64,000 nucleotides of DNA from assembly GCA_019914945.1 (NCBI GenBank), contig CM034101.1:3173188-3237187 (forward strand). The letters run 5' to 3'. Below, piece after piece: positions 48,511 through 61,121 of this stretch. The translations under genes were made by a program, and so were the position numbers. Origin of the DNA: Typha latifolia. Lineage: Eukaryota; Streptophyta; Magnoliopsida; Poales; Typhaceae. The notes beneath the pieces are model-generated. The model saw nothing but the letters and a program-made list of their open reading frames with translations, did no database searches and was not told the DNA's origin. Position 1 is the first letter of the stretch; each line of letters opens with the position of its first letter.

Positions 48511-49062
48511 GGTCGAACAAATACTATTAGAGTAGGGCCTCTATAAAGGTTAGCTTTTTCCGCATCTCTTTGTGCATAGGATAGTTGACCCTTGTAATTA
48601 TTTTAATAAAATCTTGCTGCTTTTTATTCACCAAAAATTAATTGCATAAATATGCTTATATTATTTTAGAAATATTTAGTCATCAAACACCGGGACTATA
48701 TTTATTTATTTATTATTAGGAAAAAAGAAATTAAGTTTTTTTTTTTTGTGGATTAATAAAAGGTGTGGCCCTATCCAGCTGTAACCTACGGCAACCGAGG
48801 GAGTCCAGCAAGGCATCCCTTTGGACTGGAGATCTCCATTTAATTTGAGAGAATGGAGAGGCTCTCAATTACTGGATGTCATTTAACTCTTAATCCGAGC
48901 CGTTACCGGTGGGAGTTTACTAAAAAAACGACGCATAAAAACCAGACCGTGGACTTCGATATCTCCACTCCGCTTTATCTTGTTCTCCGCTCCCCCCTCT
49001 CTCTCTACGAAATCCGTTTTATCTCTCTCTCTCCTCCCCCTCGCATATTCTCTTCCGAACTC

Positions 49063-49082
49063 TCTCTCTCTCTCTCTCTCTC
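49063..49082 (+). repeat. (CT)n tract in the NT-C2 gene leader
   Basis: About 10 CT units lie some 185 bases before the ATG at 49266, in a pyrimidine-rich leader. Confidence 0.8.
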
Positions 49083-49265
49083 GTTTTCGATCGATCTCAA
49101 ATCGAACGATCCGTTTGCCAAAACTGCAACTTTTGGGGAGTTCGACTCCAAAGATCGGATATTTACCGAGGTTCACGCAGTGATCTCGTCTGGATTGGTA
49201 GCCTGTTGAAGCGAATCCGGTGCTCTTCGCCGGCGAGGAAGCGATTCTAGGGTTTTAGGGCGTGG

Positions 49266-52200
49266 ATGGTGGCGAGGATGATGAGGTGGCGCCCGTGGCC
49301 GCCGTTGATGGCGAAGAAATTTCAGGTGAAGCTGGTGGTGGAGAGGATGGAAGGGGTTAGGGTGGAGGAGTCGGCGGCGAGGGTGACGGCGGAGGTGAGG
49401 TGGAAAGGGGCGAAGGCGGCGCTGAGCTCGCTGAGGAGGACGGTGAGGAGAAATCGCACGAGAGAGGAGGAGGTGGGGAGAGTAGAAGAGGAGGGAGAGG
49501 GGGAAGGGGGAGTGGTGGAGTGGAATGAGGAGTTCGAGAGCGTTCTGACTTTGACTTCGCACAGGGAGAATATTTTCCATCCGTGGGAGTTGTCCTTCGT
49601 CGTCTTTGTCAATGTGAGTTGGATTTGGCCATCTGCGTATTTTTGTACCTAGTCGATATGTTGATCTCACTTTTGTTTCTCGGTTAGGTTTTCTGTTTTT
49701 CGGAAATGAGTTTGGTTGCCTAATTTTGTGGATTATTTGGTCTGTATTCGTTGGATTATTGTTGATTTATTCTCTTCTAGGTGTTTTCGCTAGAAATGGA
49801 TTTGAGATTTTAGGAATCGGATTTTTATTTTTTATTTTTTTGGGTGTGTTTGCGTGTATTTTGATGTTGATACTGCAATTTTTGGGTTTCAATTGGACCA
49901 TTTAAAAGGAACTGGGGCTTAAATTAACACCGTTTTGTTATTCTTTGGTCATTCATATAAGATCTTTGGTGCTTTCTGAGTAGATGATTGGATTTATATG
50001 TTCCTTCTTATGCCACTTAGTTTCCTTAGGTTTAGATGTTATTACTATCTCCTATTCCCTTTAAGGTTTTTTTTCTGAAGTTATTTTACTTTTATTATTT
50101 CTTTTTCTCATTGAATTTGGCTCACTGGATTCTACAAATGATTTCCTGAAGTCTTCTAGTTGACCTGATTTATTTGTCATTTTCCTTTTAAAATAGTGCA
50201 AGTTAGAGCATGTTCCTTAGAATTTGGGTTTTGCTTGGTTATTGAAGCAGTGGAACCAACTAAAAGATACCCTTGATATAAGTGGCTTCTGTTGTTCTGA
50301 CGCTATCGATGCTCTCTACCTTTGTAGTTCCTTAGAATTTGGGTTTTGTTTGGTTATTGATGCACTGGAACCAACTAAACAATACCCCTGATTTAAGATG
50401 CTTCTATTGTTCTGATGCTATCAATGCTCTACCTAAGTATAGTATTGGATGCAAAACTTTTCTTCTTGCCAGCTCTTTTGTAGTTTAGTATTAAACAAGT
50501 TAGATTAAAGACCATTGGAGAAAAGTTGTAAGAATCTTAATCTCTAAGGTAGTTAATCTTCCTTTCTAATCTTTATGAGCATTGCATTTGTATCATTTTG
50601 GAATGTTTGGTATATGCAGCCTACTACTATTGAATGAAACCATCAGATCAATCATGTCGCTGATGCAACATGATTAAAGAAGCTAATTTATTATCTTTAC
50701 TAACAAGTTCATGTTGTGCTATCCACATGCCTGTATTTTCATAATGGGACTATAACCTCAATTCTTCTGGTTTAGGGATTGAATCAGGGATCTAAGAGCA
50801 AGGCATCAGTTATGGGTACAGCATCATTGAACCTTGCCGAATATGCATCTACAGTTGAAGAAGAGGTTAAGATAAGCCTTCCGTTGTTGCAGCCTGGTGT
50901 TGCCATCGAGTCCTCGCCATCACTTCATGTATGTTGATTATATCATATATTGATGCTTTACTGTAGTGTTAGGCTGCAGTATTTAATTTTTGTCAAGGTC
51001 CTTGTACAGTTGATTTCAGAAAACAAGATTAGACTCCTTATGCAGCTATACTCTTGTAATAGTTGCACAAACTTTGTATGTCTGTATGAAATTCTCCCAC
51101 ATCATCAGCAATGGATCTGAATATTTCTTGACCTACGTTGTCGATATTTTTCTTGTCAAAGTTATTGTCTTTTTGACATTGGAATCTACTTGTATTGCAG
51201 CTTTCTCTCAGTCTGGTGGAATTGAGACTTCCTCAAGAATCATCAGAGACAGTGCAGAGGTCTATCGTGCCTGTTTCTTCACCTTCTTCTGGAGACAACC
51301 TACCTTCTGAAAAAGATGAGCTTTCTGCTCTTAAAGCAGGATTCAGAAAGGTAAAAATTCTTTCAGAGTTTGTGTCAACCCGAAAATCCAAGAAGACTTG
51401 CCGAGATGATGAAGTCAGTGAGGGTAAGTGTTCTGCCCCAAGTGATGACGCAGAATGTGCATACCCATTTGACACAGACTCTCTTGATGATGATCCTGAT
51501 GAAGGAGAACTAGAAGATGGGAAAATGACTTCTAGTGTTAGGAAGTCATTCAGCTATGGGACATTAGCATACGCTAACTATGCTGGTGGTTCGTTTTACT
51601 TTGATGTGAGGATTGATGGAGAGTATGATGACTGGATTTATTATAGTCATCGGAGGTCTGATGTAGGTTATTCACATGCTGAGGAGACGACAGCATCTGT
51701 TCTGGAGCAACCTGTGTCACAGCCTTCAAAACGGAGTATTCTACCATGGAAAAAGAGGAAATTAAGTTTTCGGTCTCCGAAGACTAAAGGAGAACCTTTA
51801 TTGAAGAAGGCATATGGAGAAGAGGGAGGGGATGACATTGATTATGACCGTCGTGTACTGAGCTCTTCTGATGAGTCTCACTCCACTGGGGTATGCATCT
51901 GTTTCCTTTCCTCTTTTCTGTTGATATATAGGCCATAACCTTTGAGGATCACATAATTTAAGACGGACTCCAATAACTAATTATCAGGTTGATATTTCTG
52001 AATTAGTAAATTGATCTTTCTGGTCATCTATAGGAGCTGAATTGGTTCTGCATTCATCTACTGTAATATTATTTACCTAAGGTCCTGAACTGTCATTATT
52101 TACTGTGTTCTGACTCTATTGGATCAAGTATACTTTGCCCTGGGTTGGTGCTTCAGTCATTTAATCTACTATAGTATATCCTCGTTGTCTTGCCTATAGA

Positions 52201-53433
52201 GTACCATATATTTGTAAGCGTGCCAGTATCTTGTCTGATTCTTTCATGCATACTCTTTTCCTAGCTGCAATTTCTGTGCACCGGTACTTGTTTAGTTTTC
52301 TTGTGATCACATTTGTTACGTAAGAGATTAAGAATGTTGTATCTTTCTGCTTGCAGAGGCAAAAGGATGAAGAAGGTTTGGCTAATCGCTTGTCAATATC
52401 AGATTTTGGTGACGACAATTTTGTTATAGGAAGCTGGGAGTCAAAGGAATTAGTGAGCCGTGATGGTCACATGAAGATTTCAACACAGGTCTTCTTTGCA
52501 TCCATTGACCAAAGGAGCGAACGTGCTGCTGGTGAGAGTGCATGCACCGCACTTGTTGCTGTCATTGCAGATTGGTTCCAGACTAACCGTGACATGATGC
52601 CCATTAAGTCCCAATTCGACAGTCTCATCCGAGAAGGCTCACTCGAGTGGAGAAATCTTTGCAAGAACCAGACGTATCGAGAGCGCTTCCCTGACAAGCA
52701 TTTTGATCTAGAAACTGTTCTTCATGCCAAGATTCGCCAACTCTCTGTTGTACCCAGTAAGTCTTTCATCGGCTTCTTCCATCCAGAAGGCAATGATGAT
52801 GACGGTGGATTTGATTTCCTCCATGAGGCAATGTCATTTGATAGCATCTGGGATGAGATTAGCCGCATTGGGTCAGAGTGTCCCACCGACGGAAGTCCCC
52901 AGCTGTATATAGTGAGCTGGAATGATCACTTCTTTGTTCTCAAAGTTGAAAGTGATGCTTATTATATTATAGACACTCTTGGAGAGAGACTCTACGAAGG
53001 ATGCAACCAGGCTTACATCCTAAAGTTTGATGACAGTACATTAATCCACAGAATTCCTGATGAGAAGACAACTGCCAACTCTGATTCCACTGGAGCTGGA
53101 AATGGTGCTGCAGAGGACAACACTGAGGAGCTAGGTAGTGGAAGTGGCGATGCAGAGGGTGAGCTTGTTTCCAAGGGCAAGGAGTCATGCAAGGAGTACA
53201 TCAAGAGTTTCTTGGCTGCTATTCCAATCAGGGAATTACAGGTTGATATCAAGAAAGGTCTGATGGCTTCAATCCCGCTGCATCACCGCCTCCAAATCGA
53301 GTTTCATTACACCGAGTCATCTCAAGAAGTCAGTGTACCTGCTTTTCCTCCAGCAGCAGGAGCTACTTCAGAGTTTTTGTGGCCGGTTGAGCCAACGACA
53401 GCCGTTACTCTAACACCGGCAGTTGCTGTATAG
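49266..53433 (+). CDS. NT-C2 (EEIG1/EHBP1-type) domain protein, At3g11760-like (4 exons)
   Basis: Exons are 49266-49613, 50776-50928, 51201-51890 and 52357-53433. All junctions are in phase 0 and the product is 755 residues. The NT-C2 domain covers about residues 15-185 (FQVKLVVERMEGV, VVEWNEEFESVLTLT, WELSFVVFVN, GTASLNLAEYAS, LSLSLVELRL). A charged, low-complexity middle follows, with acidic DSLDDDPDEGELEDG and basic WKKRKLSFRSPK. The C-terminal half is a conserved plant-specific region (QVFFASIDQRSERAAGESAC, ALVAVIADWFQTN, WNDHFFVLKVESDAYYIIDTLG). NT-C2 domains are thought to bind membranes and link endocytic or actin factors; the plant family is poorly studied. Intron 1 (1162 bases) holds a tandem duplication. 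A poly(A) signal AATAAA lies at 53739-53744. Confidence 0.92.
50212..50441. repeat. 115-bp tandem duplication inside intron 1
   Basis: Copies begin GTTCCTTAGAATTTGGGTTT at 50212 and 50327, and share TGGAACCAACTAAA and GTTCTGA.GCTATC at matching offsets. About a dozen differences separate them. The duplication lies entirely inside the intron and should not affect the protein. Confidence 0.85.
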
Positions 53434-54816
53434 AATATCTCTGGACATTATTATGCAAGAGCTGGCTATCTTGTCTTTTAACTTGGCATATCTGCAGCAG
53501 TTTGCTTGAGATCAATGTGTGAAGGTGGCAAACTAACCCATCAAAGAGATCACGAGAGGCTTTCCTTTCCTTTCACTTAAAACTTCTAATTTAAACTGAC
53601 TATGAGGGTCTTTGTTATGTGTGATTCTGGCCCTTTCTCCAGCTATCTTTTTGTATAGGAAGGGTGTGTGCAGTGTATTTCACTTGTCTTTTGGACTGTG
53701 TGGTGGCGTTCTAATTCCCCAAACTTGTTAATGCAGTTAATAAATAGTCTTATCTTTAAACTAATAATCTTTCTCATTGCTACTTTGGAATCTCTGGTGG
53801 TCTTATATAATATGATGTGTGCGTAGAGGGGACCCATGAGCGGCTGCCAAGGTACATGAAAGCTATCTTATTGGTTGCCATGTGATGTTTTTAGCTGTTA
53901 TGCCTGAGATTGTAATTAAATGATGCGTGTAATGGTCATAGCTATTCATGTTCATTTAATGTAAACATATCGACAGACTTATAGAAAACCAATCAGGGGA
54001 TGCGAACTGTCCAAGATATCTGCAGGCTATACATTTATATAATGTTCGTGCAAATTATATTATTTTTGATAGTTGGCATCTTCTGGAACTCAAATTAATT
54101 AGCTACTTAGGTGTTAGTTGACTTGGAATGGGAACATGATGAGTTCCTGCACTTGTCTGGATCCCAACATGCACAACACATGATGTAGCATCTCCAAATG
54201 TCTCATCTGGGCATTCCTAGTATGGGGATGAAAATTTTGCTTCCACAAAGTAACCTATAAAATTTAAAACCTAAATACTTCTCGATGATCTAGTTAAATT
54301 CATAAACTTCAACTTTTACAATATTCCTTGGTGACAAAAATATACATGTAAACCCACATCACAATCAAATCTAGTTTCTAAAAACAAGCATGGATACAAA
54401 TGATCTCAGTTCATTGCTTGGCTGCTCACTGCACACAACCCATTAACAAATAGAGCTCATAGCTGTAATCTGAAAACAATCGCCAGTTGATCATCAGCAT
54501 ACCTTCAAAATGTTCAGGATTTAGATTATTAATTGCCATGTCATGTCCCACCGATTTGTAAGAAACCGAGAAAAATAGAGAGAACTTATATTTCAGTTCT
54601 TTCTGTCTTGAAGCAATTGATGAACAAGACAGATAAATATACTATGAAAACATACAACAATTCAGTCTGAGTACAGTAGCTTTTGGCACATATGTTTGTG
54701 CTGGATATAGTCTAACATTTGCTTGTGAATTAAGTTACCCATAGAGTAGCAAGCTGCTCCAATAGCATTTTAACATGCAGGAGCAGGCAATATCGCAGAA
54801 TAGAGCAAAAAGATCA
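53434..54816. other. convergent spacer between the NT-C2 and 5'-nucleotidase genes
   Basis: The left part is the 3' UTR of the NT-C2 gene, with AATAAA at 53739-53744. The right part is the 3' UTR of the minus-strand nucleotidase gene. No other feature is supported. Confidence 0.5.
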
Positions 54817-57800
54817 CTAGTCTGCTGCACATAGCTGAGATGCTAGCTCAACCACTCCCCACATGGACGTGTCGTTCTGTTCAAAAGAAAATGAGGATAT
54901 CAAAGGCAATGAACAATAAAGTGGAAGAATAACACCAGTGATTTACCAAATTATTAATGTGACTTCAGCTAGCTGCTTACCAAATATACAACATCAAATG
55001 CTTCACGGTAATCCTTAAGAGAATTCTCTATATTGCTGTTCCTGAAAAAAGCGAAGTCTCTGTGTCAACTCAGCTGGAACATGTACAACCAGTACTATTG
55101 ATCCCATGTTTGATACAACAAGCATGTTAGTAAATTATAAAAGAAAGTACCCAAGCTTTTGACAGGAAAGTGGAAATGTATTTACATCGGTGTGTTTAAC
55201 TCATGCCGATACAAAAGTCAGAAACCGTTCTTCTATAGTGAAGCACATTATCAAAGAAGAAAATAGAAATATTGAAGTCTCCGGCAAACCAGAAATTGAA
55301 CAGGTGATCAATTGTCAAGTAACAAAATGTCCTACACCATATGACTGAACATGTTTTCCCTGAAAAAAGGGAGCCTTTTGAAACATTATTATCATAAGGA
55401 AAATAGTAATTATTACTAACCTAGCTTAGCTATTGGCACCAAGGTTAATTAGATGGAGGAGCAGAGAGGAAATGAGTGCTGCTAGCAATAACAAAGAATA
55501 TAAAATCAGCTCCGCTGTATGGGGTCTTCAATTCGAATCACTATAGATAGTAACTATATCCAAATGAACAAATTAACAAAATGGCGAACCTGCCATGCTT
55601 GGCAACACAAAGTAATATCACTAATAATATCTGAAGATTCCAAGAGAGTCAAGATTCTCGGACTCAAGATAGTAAGTCAAGAACAAAGAATTGTGTTTTG
55701 TGTTAGTCGTATTTCTTATAATGGATTAAAAAGTGACTACATTTTATATGTTTTGTCAGACCTTAAACCAGAAATAACAAACTAATGAATAGGTTCAGGT
55801 AGGTCTGGTACTACAAGTCTTACTTTGAAAGAGTATCTAGTAAGCCTCATAGAGAACACCCACATCGATCCAAAAACAAAACAAGCACATGTATGAGACT
55901 GCAAACTTGTCAAACCTACCCTTTTCTCAAGAACCTTTGGGTTCTAGCTTTTGAGAGACAGTGCAACACCCAAAAGGAAAATTAATTAGATTCCCAAATC
56001 AGCACAACATTTAACAGACCATATCACTGGATTGCTATATTACCCTCGGCACTAAACTTGACAGAGAACATCCAAGAAACTGCCAACTCCAATATGTAAG
56101 ATAAAAAGAAGTGTGCAGTCTAAACCTAGGGCGTACTACAAATCCTTCCCTCTATCTACATGTTTACCATAAGCTAAATGGGGAAAGGACAATAAGAAAC
56201 TATTTACTCACAGAAATCCAACAGCAATTCGATTTTCATAGTTGACACCATCAGACATGCCAAGGTCCCCAATGTGATCACCCAGTAGTAGCACATTGGT
56301 CCTCTTCTTCACCAAGGCATTGTCAGCAATTAATCCATTTAGATCTCCCAGCTTATCATGAACAGGAGCAGCCATATCCAAGGCATGCTCATTTTTGTTC
56401 AAAACATGAATTGTCTTCCCTGCAGCAGTATGAACAAGAAATAGTCAATGAGAACTGAGTAGTATTAGATCAACTGAGATTTGAATCAAATAAAAGAATA
56501 TTAACGGTATCAGTTGCAAAATCCAAGACGGGAAATAGGATCCAGATAGCACAAATATTGCTGAAGTGCTTTAGCAATTAGGGACAGTAGATGAGTTATC
56601 CAAGCTAAGAATGAGACTATAAATAGTCTTCAGTTGATCTTGCACGATATCCAATACAACCTACAAATCTCACCTCCTCTTAGATAAACAGTTATCAATA
56701 CATTTGGATATCTAACATATTTAGTGATCGAAATATAATTGATCATATTTAACTTTTTCCAAGTATTAACATTAAAGCTTTAGCAGTTCATATGAGCATA
56801 CAAGAAATATCTCATTCCTCATGACATATGCTTGACACTTTTCAAAATTCTATTATACTTGCTGTACCAAAATAGAAAAGTTAGCAGTCTCTAAAGAAAA
56901 GAAAAAAGAAAAATCATTAGAAAGCATATGTTGTTATTTCAAGTCGAATTTATGCATCTGCAGCTAGAAGGTCTCTGCAGACTGAGCAGGAGCAGGATTG
57001 TCAGAGATAGTCTAAGCAAAATTTCAAAGAGCTCAGTTCACCTTTAAAGGCGACAAGGCAGCGATTCTCATTGAACTCCATTCTGTTAGATACAACCCTG
57101 ATGTTCTTAAAAGACCTGTGAAGTTTCTGCCTGAAGACCTGGTCAAATAACAAGAGCAAATAATTCTCAGCCGCCTTTCGTTGTTATAAATGTGAATATC
57201 ATGATACTCTTTACTTCTAAACTAACCTCCTCTATGATGTCTGCCAGACCTGCAGAAAATATTAGGACAGGGATACCTTTCTCCTGAAAATATTAGACAC
57301 ATCAACATTTATTAGGAATATAACCAAATGTTCTAGTTCGTCTTACTAAAAGGTCATAGGTCCTTATAAAGCACATGAAACCGCTGTTATAGAATTCTGA
57401 AAATTGTTGTAGCTACTTCAGCATATATAATCTAACTAGTGGAGGAGATATCCTATGCAACTCCAGATTATTCCTTTAGTGAGATTACAAGGCAACATAA
57501 CAGATATTGCTCCTTGTTTCATACAGATCAAAAGACCTTTATCTTAATGGTTTTATGCTATTATGCATGCTGATTAGCTACTGACACTTGTCTTCTAATA
57601 ACGTACATGGTTAGTACTCAACAAAATTCATAAAAGAATTCCAGAATTGAAACATTCCTACCTCCAAGAACTCAAACAGCTCCACCACGCCATCTCTAAA
57701 AGCAATTGTAGCATCAGCCACCGACTTCTTTATTGCATCATAAGTAAGCCCCCCCTCAATAAGAAGACCATGTGTCTTCTCCCACCTTTGGTGACAAGCA

Positions 57801-58518
57801 AATCAATTACTACATGTTTGGTCAAACTATCAAATAGAGTAAACAAATACCATTCTTCCATGAGCTTCGTCTTCTCCTCGATCGGTAATGTGGGCGAAAT
57901 CTCTAACGGGTGATAGTATTCATACAACTCCTGCCTCTTGGCGTCGAAATCCGGGTTCCCCTGCTGCAACAAACCATGGCTGGCTACCACCACCAAACCA
58001 ATTCCAATTAGATATCAAACCAAAATGTAGTAAAGAACATCAATAAAAATCGATCAAATGTGACGTACTCTGGCCACGAGTACCATTGAACCAATACTTG
58101 GTAAGAGTGCCATCGAAGTCGGCGATCACCTAATGATTCAAGTATGGAGTTTAAAGCGATTTTTAACGCGAAAACATGTAAACTTGTGGAGATTATAGAT
58201 TAGAAGACCCACTTGGAGTTTGCTCGTGCCGGCATTCCGGATCGAGGCCTTCTTCTTCTCCAGCGACTCGGGATCGGGGATCACGACTTCCGAGGACATG
58301 ATCCTTGAGCTGGCTCTTGGCGTTAGGGAGCAAAGGCGCCGGCTGCGGCGAGACCAAACCGTAGAGAGCTGCGGGGCGGAACGCGGGGGCGGAGAGAGGA
58401 TAGGGGAGGTCTTGGCTGGAAATTTTGGGAATTTTCGGCGGGAATACGGGAGGAGGAGGGAGCTGAGGAGGATTGGGTTTGCGGTGGCGTTGGTGCGACA
58501 CAATCGTCCGGGCCTCAT
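54817..58518 (-). CDS. NT5C3: cytosolic 5'-nucleotidase III-like HAD phosphatase (9 exons)
   Basis: Minus-strand exons are 58518-58213, 58129-58069, 57983-57851, 57785-57662, 57283-57227, 57138-57042, 56419-56212, 55041-54981 and 54876-54817. All are GT-AG and give 368 residues. HAD motif I is DFDGTLT (106-112), motif II is FSAGLAD with S218, a motif III Lys is K268 in VLNKNE, and motif IV is GDHIGDLGMSDG with D307 and D311, so the active site looks complete. The cap helix region has YEYYHPLE and MEEWWEKTHGL. Family members dephosphorylate pyrimidine (and 7-methylguanosine) monophosphates with Mg2+. About 75 residues precede the second Met (MSSEVVIPDP at about 74). They are rich in Arg/Ser/Pro with few acids and may be an organelle-targeting extension. 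A more upstream in-frame ATG at 58587 was not chosen. Confidence 0.93.
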
Positions 58519-58698
58519 GAGTCTCTGATGGGCCGAGACTAGAGGAAACCAAAGTTTGCAAGCCTTCTCCTTTTTTATTTCTTTCATTCTTTCTTTCTTT
58601 ACCTTACTTATTTAAGCATATATATTCTTTTTATTTATTAATTTCTTTTAAGGAGATGTGAGACCAGCTATATATTAAAAGTCATCCCAGTGATAGAA

Positions 58699-58803
58699 AT
58701 GCTCTCAGCGTCAATAAAGGTGATAAGAGCCAAATGCTCTCGGCTTCAACAAAGGTGATAAGAGCCAAATGCTCTCGACGTCAATAGAGGTGATAAGAGC
58801 CAG
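58699..58803. repeat. three tandem 35-bp repeats
   Basis: Units start at 58699, 58734 and 58769. Each begins ATGCTCTC and ends AGGTGATAAGAGCCA(A/G), with differences only in the middle. They lie between the nucleotidase gene start and the LINE relic, near the 3' side of the latter. Confidence 0.9.
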
Positions 58804-59029
58804 ATTTGGGAGGAGAAGGGCAGCCACCCACCCACCCAGAGCATCAAAAGAATGCCGCATTTTAAAATGAAGCAGCCCAATCATTTGCCCTATTATAACC
58901 TTTGAAGACATGCACATCAGGGAATAAAAGAGGAGTTATAAATATGGTTCTGCAATAGTGAATAATATCTCGGATGCATTAGGATTTAGGGGGACTTCAT
59001 GGAGGTGCTTTGGTGAGTGCTATAGAATT

Positions 59030-60170
59030 TCTTTAAAAAATGACACGATTGACTTTAAGTTGAGCGGCAGCAATCGCAGCAAAAAAGAGGGGCTTGGGCC
59101 TTAGCTTCAAGGCCAGTGCTGATCATGGTTGGGTGGCTAGACCAGAACATCGTGACACTATGGTGGTTTTGTGCCAAGAAACCACCACCACTATTATTGC
59201 TCAGCAGGTCCTATAGTTTGTCGAAGTTGATTTTAGTGACACTAGGAGGTGGAGTCCAATCTTTTAACTTTTGGGTCAAGCTGATGACCGGTTTCTCAAA
59301 CCCCACTCCTATCAAAATATTCAATTGTCATCTAAGACGCCAACCAAGTAGTGTGTTCTGCTTTGGTTTGGACAGCCTCAATGCAAAGTTTATTCTAGGC
59401 CTTTAAAATCATCCAAATTGAGGAGATTATAATGGCCATAAACTTATCTTGGTCTCTCTCCAAATGGTCCCAATCATAAGTTAGCCGATTACTATCCAGC
59501 GAAAAGAGGATTATGAGTTTCTGGGCAATAACCCCCTAGATCTTAAAGGCATAGCAATAGTGATAGAACAAAGGCTCTACGTTCTCCTCCCATAGGCCAC
59601 ACATAGGTCACATATCTGTCGGCCCAATATGCAAACTCCGGAGAAGAGTATTAGTATGAATTTTTTCTCACTAAACTTTTCATAGAATGGCCTTAACCCT
59701 TGGGTGGACTTTAAGTTTTCAAAGAGCAATCTATTCTGATCCAGACCCATTCGATGTAGGGCGCGGCGCGCACATAAAGGAATACGCTGCTTTTGCAATA
59801 GTCTTATCTTTCAGGTTAGGCCACCAAATTTAATTGTCTACTAAATTACCAACTCGTAAGTTGGTAATAGTGTTCTAGACACTGCCAAACCATTTAGAAA
59901 GGTGGTCCACCTTCCACCGACCATTTTTTAGAAGATCACCGACCATGGTTTCTAAAAGAATGTTATCATAGTTAACATGAGCCGGCATGTAACCCAAGGG
60001 AGTGGGAGTGATCTGTGGGTCATTAAGCACAATAGTGAAGCCACTATTTCCGACCGATTCATAATACCATCTTTAATTTTTGCAGCCTGAGTTTTATGAG
60101 GTTTTCCAAACCCAAGAAGAAACTTTTCACAGTCCTATTAGCCCACCAGCATTTGGATTTTTATCTGCAT
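59030..60170 (-). mobile_element. decayed L1-type non-LTR retrotransposon fragment
   Basis: Translated leftwards in shifting frames, the DNA gives WKVDHLSKWFG, then KTIAKAAYSFMC, KLKVHPRVK near 59700 and LLRSLHIGPTDMC near 59620. This is the order of the zf-RVT (reverse-transcriptase zinc-binding) domain of plant L1-type LINEs. About 300-550 bases further on, pieces PPPSVTKINFDK and GGGFLAQNHHSVMF followed by LEAKAQALF match the start of the plant LINE RNase H-like domain. Many stops and frameshifts show it is dead. Only the C-terminal part of ORF2 is visible; the reverse transcriptase core was not seen. Ends are approximate. It lies between the divergent nucleotidase and MBD genes. Confidence 0.8.
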
Positions 60171-60800
60171 GTATTTATTAAACGTAGGACCGTCGTCACG
60201 GGACGCTTCGGAGTCTGCAATCATACTCTATTAGACTATAGTGATTAGGTGGGAGCATATTAACAACCCAACTGTAGGACAGTTGGGAGGTATCAAGGTC
60301 AACTTCAATAGGTGGACAATTACGGGAAAAACATGTTTTAAGAGATGTCTCGGTGGCAATCTGATTGGATGGAGTTTGACGGAATCAAGTAGGCCAAAGA
60401 TTCTTTAGTTTGATCGTGCGAATATTCAGAGAAATATTTGACACCCACCCCTCTTGCTACTGTGAAAGCATTGGATATCGTTTCCTAATTAACAAGGGTG
60501 GCCATTCAACATATTCAATACACAATTTAAAATAATGTAGGGTCTTAACTGAAAAGAAAGTTCAGCAAATCTATTGTGAGTGACACGGGCCATATTCAAT
60601 CACTAAATTTATTCAAATCTTGTTGCCGTTTTTATATCATTGGAGAAAATAAGTGAAAAAGATTCGGTAGCGCTAGCAGGGGAGTGAGGACGTTCGCATT
60701 GATCGCATCCGAGTCATCCGATTTCCCAAATCCGACCAAAAATCTAAGCACCAAAAAATATATAATAAAAGAGAAAGTCTCGGAACTATATCCATCTAAA
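60171..60800. other. spacer upstream of the MBD gene
   Basis: The left part may be further degraded LINE sequence, but no recognisable protein match was found. No gene is supported. Confidence 0.35.
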
Positions 60801-60817
60801 AGGTTATCCACTCCTCC

Positions 60818-60870
60818 CACGTGTCCCCAACCGATCCGGTCCGTTTACTTCGCTCGCAAAAGCGCACGTG
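60818..60870. promoter_or_regulatory. two CACGTG boxes upstream of the MBD-like gene
   Basis: CACGTG occurs in CCCACGTGTCC near 60820 and in GCGCACGTGCC near 60864, about 250-300 bases before the ATG at 61122. The surrounding GC-rich DNA differs from the AT-rich spacer and probably marks the promoter. Confidence 0.45.
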
Positions 60871-61121
60871 CCATTCACGGACCCGAGCGTTGAACCAATG
60901 ACAATCCGCCGCGTTAGCCTCCCGCGGACGCGAATGTTCCTATTCCTCTCCGATTTGGGATCCGATTCGCGCCCGACGTCTCCTGCGAAACGGCGTGTGA
61001 CTGTATTACTGTATATAATATCCATTTTCTTTTATTTTATACCTTTCCTGGCATTTCGTACAATTAATCCCCCCACTCCCAGAACGAGAGCGGGAAGAGA
61101 GAACTCGAAAACAGGGGAGCC

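Larger units (their letters stand above)
40250..48780. other. 8.5-kb AT-rich gap between MAM33 and the NT-C2 gene
   Basis: The start contains the MAM33 3' UTR. No protein-coding gene is supported in the rest. Open frames at 42190-42495 and 44407-44628 are AT-rich or low-complexity and match nothing I know. A CT-rich, leader-like passage at 44270-44560 and another near 48170-48290 (a TATA-like element followed by (CTT)n) have no following coding frame that I can recognise. Simple repeats are listed separately. Confidence 0.4.

Noticed and set aside
55519..55785. 88-residue plus-strand ORF within the nucleotidase intron 7
   Set aside because: AT-rich, no recognisable features, and lies inside a long intron; likely chance.
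58519..58587. More upstream in-frame ATG for the nucleotidase gene
   Set aside because: The added Lys-rich residues look like leader sequence, and the ATG at 58518 gives a more typical N-terminus. It cannot be fully excluded.
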